The notes under the pieces: model-generated | What the model was told of the DNA's origin: nothing | Databases searched by the model: none | What the model saw: only the letters and a program-made list of their open reading frames with translations | Translations under genes and position numbers: made by a program | NCBI GenBank assembly: GCA_902492065.1 | Contig: CABUKE010000006.1 | Span: 1-64,000, forward strand | Reading direction: 5' to 3' | DNA: 64,000 bases | Origin: an uncultured Eubacteriales bacterium | GTDB lineage: Bacteria > Bacillota > Clostridia > UBA1381 > UMGS1253 | Part shown: one piece after another, positions 1 through 9,134 of the stretch | Layout: each line of letters begins with the position of its first letter | Numbering within the stretch: position 1 is the first letter of the stretch

Positions 1-55
1 GAGCATGCGGCTGTTAACCGCAGGGTCGTTGGTTCGAGTCCAACTGGAGGAGCCA
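1..55 (+). tRNA. tRNA-Asn(GTT), 3' part
   Basis: The anticodon arm TGCGG-CTGTTAA-CCGCA gives anticodon GTT, followed by a normal T arm (GTTGG-TTCGAGT-CCAAC), the acceptor strand TGGAGGA, discriminator G and an encoded CCA. The 5' acceptor strand and most of the D arm lie outside the window, so the gene is cut by the window edge. Confidence 0.93.
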
Positions 56-62
56 AGAGGGA

Positions 63-95
63 AGCGCACAGGCGAGTAACCTGTGCGCTTTTTTG
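63..95 (+). terminator. Rho-independent terminator of tRNA-Asn
   Basis: A 10-bp perfect stem (AGCGCACAGG / CCTGTGCGCT) with a 7-nt loop is followed at once by a T run, eight bases after the tRNA CCA end. Confidence 0.85.
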
Positions 96-108
96 TGTGT
101 TTGGGGGG

Positions 109-369
109 CTAAATATTTGTTTCCTGAGAAAGCAGTTCTTCATACTCCACACCGAAAATATTTTTCAATGCTGCCAACTCTATGTCGGTTACGAATCGTT
201 GACCACTTTCTATCCGTTGGATTGCGTTTTTATCAACATCAATTCCAAATAACTGCAGTTTTTCAGCAAGGATTCTTTGTGACATTTTTGGTAATGCATG
301 TTTTCGTAACTTGTAAATATTTTTGCCGCAGATATTGTTTTTTCCGTCTACAGATTTATTTTTAAACAT
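109..369 (-). CDS. XRE-family HTH transcriptional regulator
   Basis: An 86-residue protein with a single Cro/C1-type helix-turn-helix. The pattern KNIYKLRK, SQRILAEKLQ, then NAIQRIESGQRFVTDIELAALKNIF is typical of XRE regulators, with helix 2-turn-helix 3 at about residues 33-58 and a short tail that ends VEYEELLSQE. I chose the ATG at 369, which leaves out 17 upstream residues that look unlike the family; AAAGG lies about 12 nt upstream, a somewhat long spacing. The gene stands alone between tRNA-Asn and a giant surface hydrolase that is transcribed divergently. Three TGACATTT half-sites lie upstream of it, so autoregulation is plausible. The target genes are unknown. Confidence 0.75.
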   Translation of the reverse strand: MFKNKSVDGKNNICGKNIYKLRKHALPKMSQRILAEKLQLFGIDVDKNAIQRIESGQRFVTDIELAALKNIFGVEYEELLSQETNI

Positions 370-436
370 AATATAACATACCTTTTTGACATTTAGTGCT
401 TGACAAAGATAGTATACCATGATAGAATTTCAAAAA

Positions 437-455
437 TGACATTTATAAAATGTCA
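437..455. promoter_or_regulatory. Operator-like inverted repeat TGACATTT-ATA-AAATGTCA
   Basis: Perfect 8-bp arms are separated by 3 nt. A third copy of the same half-site (TGACATTT) lies at 387-394, close to the start of the XRE gene. The layout fits a dimeric HTH regulator that binds its own upstream region. Binding by the neighbouring protein is inferred. Confidence 0.5.
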
Positions 456-582
456 ATAATTCCTTTATTATGACGTTACAACGAATTAATTTATCAGAAA
501 AATTATTTATTTTTTATATAATTTAAAAGGTCTAAATTACCATTTTGTATAAAAAAAGGTCAAAATTGAACCATATTACCCC

Positions 583-611
583 TTGTAAATAAGAGAATGG
601 CATGATAATAT
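583..611 (+). promoter_or_regulatory. Predicted promoter of the giant hydrolase gene
   Basis: TTGTAA, a 17-bp spacer and TAATAT match a vegetative sigma-70 promoter. The expected start near 618 gives a leader of about 100 nt before the ATG at 722. Confidence 0.5.
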
Positions 612-721
612 AAAATTAATTCTTATATTTCTATTTATTTGTTGAAAGTACACAAAACAAGTTATTATATATGGAAGTTTACAACAAAAATAATATATTT
701 AAACAAGGGGGATTAGAAAAA

Positions 722-3700
722 ATGAAACGGATTCTATGCATTTTTTTATGCGTGGCGCTTGCGCTGAGCTGTATGACGCTGCCATCCTTTGCAGCGGAAT
801 ACGACGGCTTTCGCATCGAGAGTATCGAGCCGTACTGTGTGTACAGTGAGATGCTGGCCAACGACGGATATATTGGCATACCCGTCGGCCTTAAAACGTA
901 TGCAATGGGGAATTCTACGGCGCAATCACCGGTAATTCTTTACGTTGTCAATACGAATACCGAACGGATTGGTACAGACAGCGACGAAGCCATCATCACC
1001 AGTATGCTGGAGCGCGGCTACATTGTTGTGGTGCTCGACTATCAGAACCATGCGGCAAGCATAAGCCCGGATTTGGACTGGAGCATACAGGCAATTCGTA
1101 ACAAAATAGGTGCGGGACAGTACATCGCAGACGTACAATGTGATACAAAGGTGAATTATGTTGTGCCATCGGGCTATAACGTGACACTTAACGAGTTCTA
1201 CTGGGCAATTGACAGGCACGGTGTGGTCGGCTCGCTCGATAAGATTGTTGAAATATGGAACAACGACTTTAAGTCAGTTAAAAAGGACAGCATAATCAAC
1301 TACTCTGACGGAACGTCCAAAAAGGTGAGCGAGGTTACAGCAGAGGATATTTACGACTGTGTGAAGCCGGATGGCAGCCCAATTGATATGGATCTACGCA
1401 TGGATATTATCTATCCGACGAATCCGGCTGAAAAGGTGCCAGTATACTCCGTAGCTTCCAGTTCAGAGCTGCGCGTGGATACATGGACAAGTACAATGCG
1501 TCCGCACCTGACGGGATTTTTGTTCGCAGGCTACGCGGGTGTTGTTTTTGATTATGCGTATACACCTATGGCGCGCGTCGACCATTATGGCTATTTTGAC
1601 GGCGACGGTTCCGGCTCGGTCGGCGGTATCACGGGGGATAACTATACATATTCGTTAAGCGTATTTAATGGTATTAAGTCAGATACTGCGGCGATTCGGA
1701 AGATTCGCTGGCTTGCCGACCATGAGGGGAACACCTATAAGTTCGATGTGGATAGAATCGGCGTTTACGGCAACTCTAAGGGGGGAGTGTGTACGAGGCT
1801 TGGCAACCAGCACCCCGAGCTGCTTTGCGAACAGCGTTACTTTGATGGGCACTACGGAGAAACGCGTTATGAGATTGGTGATACCGAGAATGACGGCCTG
1901 GGCATTATTGACGGCGGCGAGGAGCAGCCGTGGTTGACCTACAGCGACGGTACGCCAATCCCGAGCAACGTACAGTTTGTCTATGCCAACTGTGGCGGCG
2001 GCTATGACGATATTACCTACGGCCACGCGCCCACCTTTGCCTCGGGAAGCATGATGGATGGTTCGTATCAGAGCTTTTATCCCGGCGTTGTAAATGCGTG
2101 CCGCACGTATGACATTCCGTGCGTGTATTTGTCCATGCCGGAGCTGGGCCACGCGCTTGTGTATGGCACGGACAAGGACTATGGACTCGACGGCTACAAG
2201 GCGCTCTTTGACATGGCACACTATTACCTGAAGGGCGACGGCCCAATCCTGCAATATATTGATATTGAAGGCGGAACGGAAGACATCGACGCAAAGGCGA
2301 CTATGACCTTTAAGTTCGCCGGCTCAATCCCGGAGGAGGAAATCCGCAAGATTACCATTACGAACGCCGTGACGGGTGAGCTTGCCGAGGGCACGTGGAC
2401 TGCGTCGTACGGCAACACGGAATGGGATTTTGCGCCCCATAACTTAAAGGGCGGGTACGAGTATATGATTGACGTACCAACAACGCTCAAGGGCGACAAC
2501 GGTGCGGCGTTACAGCAGGGCAGGACGATGCGCTTTACCGTAAAGCATGAGCAGATGCTCAGCGCGTCTAAGATTGCCTCTGACGCAGACATGACGCTGC
2601 TCAAAACGGCTTCGGACGATACCGGTGTGTACTATTTGTTCGAGGGGGCGGACTTTGCGGCCTCCACGACTATTGGCCTGCGGTTCACGGTTGAAAACGA
2701 CGCTGCCAACACCGTTTTAGTCTATGGCGCGGATAGAATTGACGAGGAAAATCCGGCAAACTCTACTATGGGCGAGCTGCTCGCCGAGATACCGATTACC
2801 GGCGCAGGCGACTACGAAATCGACGTGACCGACTATATAAAGGGGCTGTCCTCCGACAAGGCGGCATTCATTCTCAAGGCGAAGAAGGACAAGGAAACGA
2901 AGCTTCTATCCCACTACGATTTTGAGAACGAGCCGCTGGGTGCAACGTCGGTCGGCGGAATGAATCTAAATTCGAGAACGGCGTCTGCCGTCACCGACGA
3001 GATGAACGCCACGTCGGGCGGTGCGCGCAGTTTGAAAATTTCGCACATGCTACATAACAATTATAAAAATGGGCAGTACCACGTTTGGATTGAAGGCAGT
3101 TACCAAATTGCGCTTTTATCGAATTTGGTTAAGACGCAGGCTCTTGACGCATCCGATATGGGCAGGAAGTTTCACATCAGTTTCAATCTTTACGATGAAA
3201 CGTCAAGAAGGGTAACCTATCGGTTATCGCCTTGGAGCTCTTCTAACTACGACAACATTGATTGGGAAGCAAATATGTATTATGAGCAGTCGAAGGCAAA
3301 TGAGTGGAATAACTTCTCGTTTGAATATAGAATAGACGACGAGAAGGATATCCGGATTAATAAGAAGACGTTTTCTATCGTATTAGAGTCCACTATGCCC
3401 GATGGTAAGACGGGCGCGGCTTATCTCGACGATATTTCGGTGAGCGAGGATATTACAGAGGTAAAAATTGCCGATGCGGCAGGCGACAGCGCGTTTGCAC
3501 CCTCGCTCGTACTGCACCCGGCGGATAAGGTGGAATTAAACGCGGCTGATATCGCCTATGTTGAGAGCGGCGACAACGCCGACAAGGTTATGGAAGATGG
3601 TATATATGTAAGCGGCCGCGCACGCGGAGTGGAAGAGGCGGCAGCGAAGTCGTATATTAAGCTGGATTTGTCCGCCTTTGACGAGGGGCAGGCGTACTTT

Positions 3701-6700
3701 GGTTTCCGGACAACCGCGGCAAGTAAAGGTAAAATAGAAGTATACGGTATCCAGGACAAGGATTTGGCGGAAAACTGGTCCGCCGAAACTATCAACTATC
3801 TGAACGCACCGGCAAATGACCGCTATGGCACGGGCGTACAGACCGATCTGGTCTTTGAAGGCGCGCCGATTGCGGAGTTTGATGTAAGCGGCGCGGAGGA
3901 ATATGCGGTTGACATTGCAAGTTATGTACGGTATATGAAGGCAACGGGTGCGTCGTATGCTACCCTCATATTCGTCAATCATTCAGGAGCTGAAATGGTA
4001 ATTGATGAGGAAAGTTTCGACGAAACCCTGTCCAGAAGTGTGGTGCCGGGCGGCGGCATTGCCAAATATGGCAGGACGACACAGGAAGACCATACTGGTA
4101 CAGGCGGAGGCAGCTACTATATGACGCCGTCCGAGTTTGCTTATGAAAGAATCCGGATCGACTTTTTAGACTATAAAAATCTAACCAAAGCGGATATTGG
4201 CAGGCGGTTCCGTCTGACCTATTGGGCAAAGGCGACCGCGCCAATGAGCTACTTTAACGCAACGATGGCGTACAGCAGTACGGACAATTCGCACAATAAG
4301 GTAACGCATGAAATTGATACAGCGAACGAATGGAAGCAGATTGTATACGAGTTTACGCTTACGGAAAATGAAATTGTAGACACCTCCAATACGGCGACGG
4401 GTATATTTGGCCTGATTGACTTTGAGGCGGTTACGCCGGGTGAGACCCTCTATATCGACGACGCAGTTTTGGAAGAAGTGGGGCTTGGCAGTGCGGAGAT
4501 TATTCCGGTTGACAATGTTAAAACGGACAAAATTGTAGCGAACATTAATTTCGACAACTGGGAGGAGAAGGTCACGAATGCGACCGGCTACAGGGAGGTA
4601 AATGGAAAGACGGGGATTGTTGCAGGCAGCGGGTTTGAAGCGGATACGAAATATTCAGTCACTGCTGCTGAGGACGCAACGAGCGGCGCCGGAAAGAGCT
4701 TCTTGTTTGTGCCGAACCAGAGTTATAACCGTTTGAAGTTTTACAATATCTTTGACCATAATCTGACCGAAACGGATGTGGGTAGAAGGCTAAAAGTATC
4801 GTTTAAGGTAAAGACGGATGCGGAAGGAACGTTCCGGTACGGGATGATGTCTACGATGCCGCGCATGACGACAGGGGCGTATACGCTTGCCGAGGGGGAG
4901 GTGCCCGACGACGCGGACTATTCAAGTGGTTTTTACCCAGCGGCTAATACGGCGATAGTTGCGGCTGAAGATGTGGGAAGATGGAAGACGTATTCGTTTA
5001 CTATTGAAATTAAAGAAGAAATGTTGTCCAAGAAGGTGCTCAATGGCTGGGACAGCAACTATTATGACGTAGCAATCGGCCTTTTGGGGCTTGTTCCCGG
5101 AGATGCACTGGTTGGACAGAATATCTACATTGACGATATCTTAGTGACGGAGCCGGACGTAAGCGGCGAGACAAAAGTGCCGTACAGCTATATTCAGGAT
5201 TTTGAAAAGGTTACGAATGCTGATGCTCTTGCGGACGGCAATGGCATGGAAATGAGATGGGTCGACGCGGACGGCACGCTGTGGAACGAAGCAGTAAGCG
5301 GCCTGTCAAGAAGATTTATTGATAAGTGGGAGCTCAGCACGAAGGAAAACTATACGGTAAACGGCGGTAAGAGCCTGAAAGGCACCTCGCACGTAAGCTG
5401 GAACCGGTTTAAGCTGATGAATATTATGGATACGCTCACTGAGGATATGATTGGTATAAACTATAAGGTTACATTCTATCTGAAGGCGAACCGGGCCGGA
5501 TACTTTAATATCGGCCTTATTGGGGAAAATACAAATCCGTCTTACGGCGCAGCCGGTTATATGACGACGACAATCGACGTCGATACGCCAAACGAGTGGA
5601 AAAAGTATACGTATACCTTTACGGTGGATCAGGAAATTGTAGATAATAATATCAACCGGTTACTTTTGGGACCGCAGTTTGGACAGTATCTGAGTGACAC
5701 AGTGGACGAGGCAAGCGGCAAAAAGTATTCGGTTCCCATGAATCTGGTAGAGTTCTATGTTGATGATTTGTATGCGACAGAGGTTATCCCCGGCGCAGGC
5801 ACGGGCCTTACCGCTGTGGAGCAGGCGAGCGTTATGGGCGATGGACGCGTCAGCACAGATACTCTTTTTGTGAACGGCTCTGGAAAGGAACAAAACGCAA
5901 GCTATATCCGAAAAGCGTACCTGCGTTTTGACGGCGGGGACTATGAACATGCACAGAAGGCGACGCTGCGTATTCACGTAGAGGAGGCCAACGGGCAGAC
6001 GCTCAAGCTTTGGGGTGTCAAAGACGGCAGTTATTCAGGCGATCTGACCTATAACACAGCGCCTGCCTCCAACGCAGACGAGAGCATGAATCTAGCAGAG
6101 GTTTACGGCGGCGCGCCGATTGCGCAGATAACGGCAGACCGTACAGGCGTGTATGAGATTGACGTGACAGAGTATGTCGCGGATAACGCGCCGGATGGCT
6201 ATCTTTTTGCGCTGACGAGCGAGGATATCGGTGGAACGGAGTACATTGGGCTTGATTTTGAAACGTATTCATTTACGGAGGGAACAGACTACGCACGCTT
6301 CGGCGGTTATGGCGGCAGTGTACAGACAACGGGAGGAGCGGCTGTAGTGGACGGCATTGCAAACGCTGGTGAGGGCATACAGATTTACAATGTGTTTGGC
6401 AGCGGTAATGAAGCGTGCAGCACAGGTGAAACCTATACGGTCAGCGCAGATATAACACCGCTCGGCGAAGGCGATTACCCGATTACTATGGGGCTTTGCA
6501 GCGCGGATGGCACGCTGGCCCAGAGTGCGAGTGCAACGGAAACAATTGCAGCAGGCCAGACAAAGCGGATGGAATTTATCTTTACAGCAGATGGGACGGA
6601 AAACCTGTGTACGCTTGCATTGTACGGCGGTGCGGCGGGCGGCTTTATGGTTGACAATCTCGTTGTACAGAGTGCAAATAAGGTGGCGTTACAGGCTTCT

Positions 6701-7036
6701 GCGTCGCTGGAGATGGAAACAGCGCAGGAGCCGGGCGGCGAAGAACCGGCAAAACCGGGCGTAGTCATTAAAGGTTTTAACGCAGACAGCAAAACGGCGG
6801 TAATTGAGGCAGAAAATGCGTGTACGGCAACCGTAATTTTCGCGGCGTATACGGGTAACTTGCTGACAAGTGTACAGATTGTTGAAACAGAGCTGACGCA
6901 GGGCGAAAATGAGATAAAGGCGGAAGGCTTTGACACGGCGGGTGCGGAGAGCGGATGTATTATGGTCTGGGACGATATCACAAATTTGAAACCGCTGGGA
7001 CGTTCATATGAGTTTGAATTTTCCTCTGTATCTTGA
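722..7036 (+). CDS. Giant secreted alpha/beta-hydrolase with DNRLRE/CBM-like modules
   Basis: A 2,104-residue secreted protein. The ATG at 722 was chosen because a GGGGG-type ribosome site sits just upstream and the product then opens with a signal peptide (MKRILCIFLC... SFAAE). Residues of about 30-530 look like an alpha/beta-hydrolase: the nucleophile elbow GNSKGG puts Ser at residue 352, and LGHAL gives His 477. An Ig-like segment follows. After it, DNRLRE (CBM96-like) modules, seen as blocks that end in (E/A)IDVT-Y or AVDIASY, alternate with jelly-roll-like modules that end (Y/I)YIDD or VDDL. No SLH or LPXTG anchor is visible. Genes for uronate metabolism lie close by, so an esterase acting on pectin is attractive, but the substrate is inferred. 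The fold assignment is by eye. Confidence 0.75.
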   Translation: MKRILCIFLCVALALSCMTLPSFAAEYDGFRIESIEPYCVYSEMLANDGYIGIPVGLKTYAMGNSTAQSPVILYVVNTNTERIGTDSDEAIITSMLERGYIVVVLDYQNHAASISPDLDWSIQAIRNKIGAGQYIADVQCDTKVNYVVPSGYNVTLNEFYWAIDRHGVVGSLDKIVEIWNNDFKSVKKDSIINYSDGTSKKVSEVTAEDIYDCVKPDGSPIDMDLRMDIIYPTNPAEKVPVYSVASSSELRVDTWTSTMRPHLTGFLFAGYAGVVFDYAYTPMARVDHYGYFDGDGSGSVGGITGDNYTYSLSVFNGIKSDTAAIRKIRWLADHEGNTYKFDVDRIGVYGNSKGGVCTRLGNQHPELLCEQRYFDGHYGETRYEIGDTENDGLGIIDGGEEQPWLTYSDGTPIPSNVQFVYANCGGGYDDITYGHAPTFASGSMMDGSYQSFYPGVVNACRTYDIPCVYLSMPELGHALVYGTDKDYGLDGYKALFDMAHYYLKGDGPILQYIDIEGGTEDIDAKATMTFKFAGSIPEEEIRKITITNAVTGELAEGTWTASYGNTEWDFAPHNLKGGYEYMIDVPTTLKGDNGAALQQGRTMRFTVKHEQMLSASKIASDADMTLLKTASDDTGVYYLFEGADFAASTTIGLRFTVENDAANTVLVYGADRIDEENPANSTMGELLAEIPITGAGDYEIDVTDYIKGLSSDKAAFILKAKKDKETKLLSHYDFENEPLGATSVGGMNLNSRTASAVTDEMNATSGGARSLKISHMLHNNYKNGQYHVWIEGSYQIALLSNLVKTQALDASDMGRKFHISFNLYDETSRRVTYRLSPWSSSNYDNIDWEANMYYEQSKANEWNNFSFEYRIDDEKDIRINKKTFSIVLESTMPDGKTGAAYLDDISVSEDITEVKIADAAGDSAFAPSLVLHPADKVELNAADIAYVESGDNADKVMEDGIYVSGRARGVEEAAAKSYIKLDLSAFDEGQAYFGFRTTAASKGKIEVYGIQDKDLAENWSAETINYLNAPANDRYGTGVQTDLVFEGAPIAEFDVSGAEEYAVDIASYVRYMKATGASYATLIFVNHSGAEMVIDEESFDETLSRSVVPGGGIAKYGRTTQEDHTGTGGGSYYMTPSEFAYERIRIDFLDYKNLTKADIGRRFRLTYWAKATAPMSYFNATMAYSSTDNSHNKVTHEIDTANEWKQIVYEFTLTENEIVDTSNTATGIFGLIDFEAVTPGETLYIDDAVLEEVGLGSAEIIPVDNVKTDKIVANINFDNWEEKVTNATGYREVNGKTGIVAGSGFEADTKYSVTAAEDATSGAGKSFLFVPNQSYNRLKFYNIFDHNLTETDVGRRLKVSFKVKTDAEGTFRYGMMSTMPRMTTGAYTLAEGEVPDDADYSSGFYPAANTAIVAAEDVGRWKTYSFTIEIKEEMLSKKVLNGWDSNYYDVAIGLLGLVPGDALVGQNIYIDDILVTEPDVSGETKVPYSYIQDFEKVTNADALADGNGMEMRWVDADGTLWNEAVSGLSRRFIDKWELSTKENYTVNGGKSLKGTSHVSWNRFKLMNIMDTLTEDMIGINYKVTFYLKANRAGYFNIGLIGENTNPSYGAAGYMTTTIDVDTPNEWKKYTYTFTVDQEIVDNNINRLLLGPQFGQYLSDTVDEASGKKYSVPMNLVEFYVDDLYATEVIPGAGTGLTAVEQASVMGDGRVSTDTLFVNGSGKEQNASYIRKAYLRFDGGDYEHAQKATLRIHVEEANGQTLKLWGVKDGSYSGDLTYNTAPASNADESMNLAEVYGGAPIAQITADRTGVYEIDVTEYVADNAPDGYLFALTSEDIGGTEYIGLDFETYSFTEGTDYARFGGYGGSVQTTGGAAVVDGIANAGEGIQIYNVFGSGNEACSTGETYTVSADITPLGEGDYPITMGLCSADGTLAQSASATETIAAGQTKRMEFIFTADGTENLCTLALYGGAAGGFMVDNLVVQSANKVALQASASLEMETAQEPGGEEPAKPGVVIKGFNADSKTAVIEAENACTATVIFAAYTGNLLTSVQIVETELTQGENEIKAEGFDTAGAESGCIMVWDDITNLKPLGRSYEFEFSSVS

Positions 7037-7084
7037 CAGACGGAATGGCCCGATATACAATAAAACCCAAGGGAGGGATTGCAG

Positions 7085-7894
7085 ATGAGAGCTGGTATCT
7101 GGACGTACTATTATTCGGATATGACATTTGAAGAGAAGATACGGGCGTTTTTGCAGACAGGCATACGCTATGGGGAGCTGTCGGACGAGGATGGCTTTGC
7201 TCTGCTGGAGCGCGGACGCGGCGCTGAAGTTGGCCAAACGGTGAAACGATTTTTGGACAATTATGGGTTTTCGCTTCCGCAGGGACATCTCTGGCTGCGC
7301 GTCAACCTGGCTGCGCCGGACTACCGTGACTCGGTAGAAAAGCTCAAAGAATGGATTGATTTGTTTCATGCGCTCGGAATCAGCGCGGCAGTCCTGCACC
7401 CGGGCCGCTGTGGGGAGAAAACGCCGGAGGGCGTAGCCATGCAGCGTCGTATTGACGCACTTAGCACGTTGTGCCGTTATGCAGAGGGGAGTGGTATTAC
7501 TATCTGCATGGAGAATATGGCACAGTATTATATAAGCGCGGAGGAACTGCTCGAACTGGCCGAGGCTGTCGGAAGTCCGCAGCTTGGAATATGCCTTGAC
7601 ACGGGACACCTCAACATTGCCGGCGGTGACCAGTGCGCGTTTATTACAAAAGCGGGCGATCGTCTGAAGGCGATTCACATTGCCGACAACGAGGGGGAAC
7701 GCGACCAGCACATGATGCCGTATGGGCGCGGCACGGTGGATTGGGACGCAGTGCTGCGCGGACTGCACAGCGTTGGATACGACGGCTTTTGCAGTTTTGA
7801 GATACCGGGGGAGAGCCGCGCGCCGTTTGAGATAAAACAGCATAAGCTTGTTTATCTTACAAAGGTAATGGCGTTTATGGGCATGGGGATATAA
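7085..7894 (+). CDS. Sugar phosphate isomerase/epimerase-like TIM-barrel protein
   Basis: A 269-residue protein of the xylose isomerase-like TIM barrel (AP endonuclease family 2) superfamily. Typical strand ends are visible: AAVLHPG with a metal-binding His, TICMENM with Glu, GICLDTGHLN with Asp and His, AIHIADNEG with His, and FCSFEIPGE with Glu at the last strand. These residues match the metal site of sugar isomerases and epimerases. The ATG at 7085 follows GGGAGGG at a 7-nt spacing; a TTG two codons earlier is less likely. It starts 48 bp after the giant hydrolase, with no clear terminator between them, so the two may be co-transcribed. The exact sugar is unknown. Confidence 0.8.
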   Translation: MRAGIWTYYYSDMTFEEKIRAFLQTGIRYGELSDEDGFALLERGRGAEVGQTVKRFLDNYGFSLPQGHLWLRVNLAAPDYRDSVEKLKEWIDLFHALGISAAVLHPGRCGEKTPEGVAMQRRIDALSTLCRYAEGSGITICMENMAQYYISAEELLELAEAVGSPQLGICLDTGHLNIAGGDQCAFITKAGDRLKAIHIADNEGERDQHMMPYGRGTVDWDAVLRGLHSVGYDGFCSFEIPGESRAPFEIKQHKLVYLTKVMAFMGMGI

Positions 7895-7906
7895 TGATAT
7901 AGTTTA

Positions 7907-7941
7907 AAAGGCCGGACGGACAGCGTTTCGTCCGGCCTTTG
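7907..7941 (+). terminator. Rho-independent terminator
   Basis: Inverted arms AAAGGCCGGACG / CGTCCGGCCTTT pair perfectly over 12 bp around a 10-nt loop, 12 bases after the stop codon of the isomerase-like gene. Confidence 0.85.
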
Positions 7942-8040
7942 TTATTTCTTTCCGAATTAGAATCATATTTTTTCCGCCTGCGGTTATACTACAGCCATGC
8001 GGAAGAAAACAAAATAAATCATAGAAGGGTGGAAAACGAT

Positions 8041-9075
8041 ATGGTTAATTTGGAAAAGGTGCGTGTGGTACAGTATGGCTGCGGAAAGATGAGCAAATAT
8101 ATCCTCCGCTATCTCTATGAAAAGGGCGCGGAGATTGTCGGCGCAATTGACAATAATCCAGAGATTGTCGGCATGGACGCAGGCGAGTATGCGGGACTGG
8201 GTATGAAGCTGAATGTGCCAATTCGCTCCGACGCGGATGCGGTGCTGGACGAATGCGACGCAGATATTGCCGTTGTAACGCTGTTTAGTTTTATGACGGA
8301 CATTGCGTCGCATTGCGAGCGGTGTTTGAGCCGGGGAATCAACGTGGTAACGACCTGTGAAGAGGCAATTTATCCGTGGACGACCGCCTCTGCCATCACC
8401 AACCGCCTTGACCGCATGGCGAAGGAACATGGCTGCACCATAACCGGAACGGGGATGCAGGATATCTATTGGATTAACATGATTGCGGCTGTTGCGGGCG
8501 GTGTACACTGTATCAAGAAAATTGAAGGCGCAGTCAGCTATAATGTGGAGGACTATGGGCTGGCGCTTGCAAAGGCGCACGGCGTGGGGCTGACAGAGGA
8601 CGAATTTGAAGCGCAGATTGCGCACCCGGAAACGCTCGAGCCCGCTTATGTATGGAACTCCAACGAAGCGCTGGCAAATAAGCTCGGCCTTACGGTAAAG
8701 TCTATTTCACAGCGGTGCGTGCCATACTTCTATGACACGGATTTGTGGTGCGAAACAACGGGCCAGACCATCCCGAAGGGAAACTGCATTGGCATGAGCG
8801 CGGTCGTCACGACGGAAACCTTCCAGGGGATTACGATTGAAACACAATGTATCGGAAAGGTTTACGGCCCCGACGACGGCGATATGTGTGACTGGAAGAT
8901 TATTGGCGAGCCGGACACGGAGTTCCACGTGGTTAAGCCCGCCACGCCGGAGCATACCTGCGCGACACTGGTGAACCGGATTCCCACCATACTGAAGGCG
9001 CCGGCTGGATTCATCACGGCGGAAAAGCTCGACGACGTTGCATATCTTACGTGGCCGATGCATTTGTATTTGTAA
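8041..9075 (+). CDS. DapB/2,4-diaminopentanoate dehydrogenase-like oxidoreductase
   Basis: A 344-residue NAD(P)-dependent dehydrogenase. The N-terminal Rossmann motif VVQYGCGKMS and the following IVGAIDNNPEIVG, DADIAVVTLFSF and GINVVTTCEEAIYPW resemble the dihydrodipicolinate reductase/2,4-diaminopentanoate dehydrogenase superfamily. The C-terminal half carries the GTGMQDIYW and substrate-domain segments of the DAPDH-like branch. The ATG at 8041 is preceded by GAAGGGTGG; an upstream extension shows no coding signal and crosses the previous terminator. It lies between a sugar isomerase-like gene and the convergent uxaB, so it may act on a sugar-derived substrate rather than an amino acid. That is inference. 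Confidence 0.7.
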   Translation: MVNLEKVRVVQYGCGKMSKYILRYLYEKGAEIVGAIDNNPEIVGMDAGEYAGLGMKLNVPIRSDADAVLDECDADIAVVTLFSFMTDIASHCERCLSRGINVVTTCEEAIYPWTTASAITNRLDRMAKEHGCTITGTGMQDIYWINMIAAVAGGVHCIKKIEGAVSYNVEDYGLALAKAHGVGLTEDEFEAQIAHPETLEPAYVWNSNEALANKLGLTVKSISQRCVPYFYDTDLWCETTGQTIPKGNCIGMSAVVTTETFQGITIETQCIGKVYGPDDGDMCDWKIIGEPDTEFHVVKPATPEHTCATLVNRIPTILKAPAGFITAEKLDDVAYLTWPMHLYL

Positions 9076-9090
9076 TAGAAACGCATATGA

Positions 9091-9120
9091 AAAAGGCAGG
9101 GGATGTCCCCTGCCTTTTAT
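9091..9120. terminator. Bidirectional terminator between convergent genes
   Basis: AAAAGGCAGGGG and CCCCTGCCTTTT form a perfect 12-bp stem with a 4-nt loop, with U-rich ends on both strands. It serves the + strand dehydrogenase and the minus-strand uxaB gene. Confidence 0.88.
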
Positions 9121-9134
9121 CGTACTTATAAAAA

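Larger units (their letters stand above)
421..721. other. AT-rich divergent intergenic region
   Basis: No credible gene is present. The region holds the TGACATTT dyad at 437-455, a directly repeated motif AAAAGGTC(T/A)AAATT at 525-538 and 554-567 (29 bp apart), and a sigma-70-like promoter at 583-611 for the large gene that starts at 722. Confidence 0.6.
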
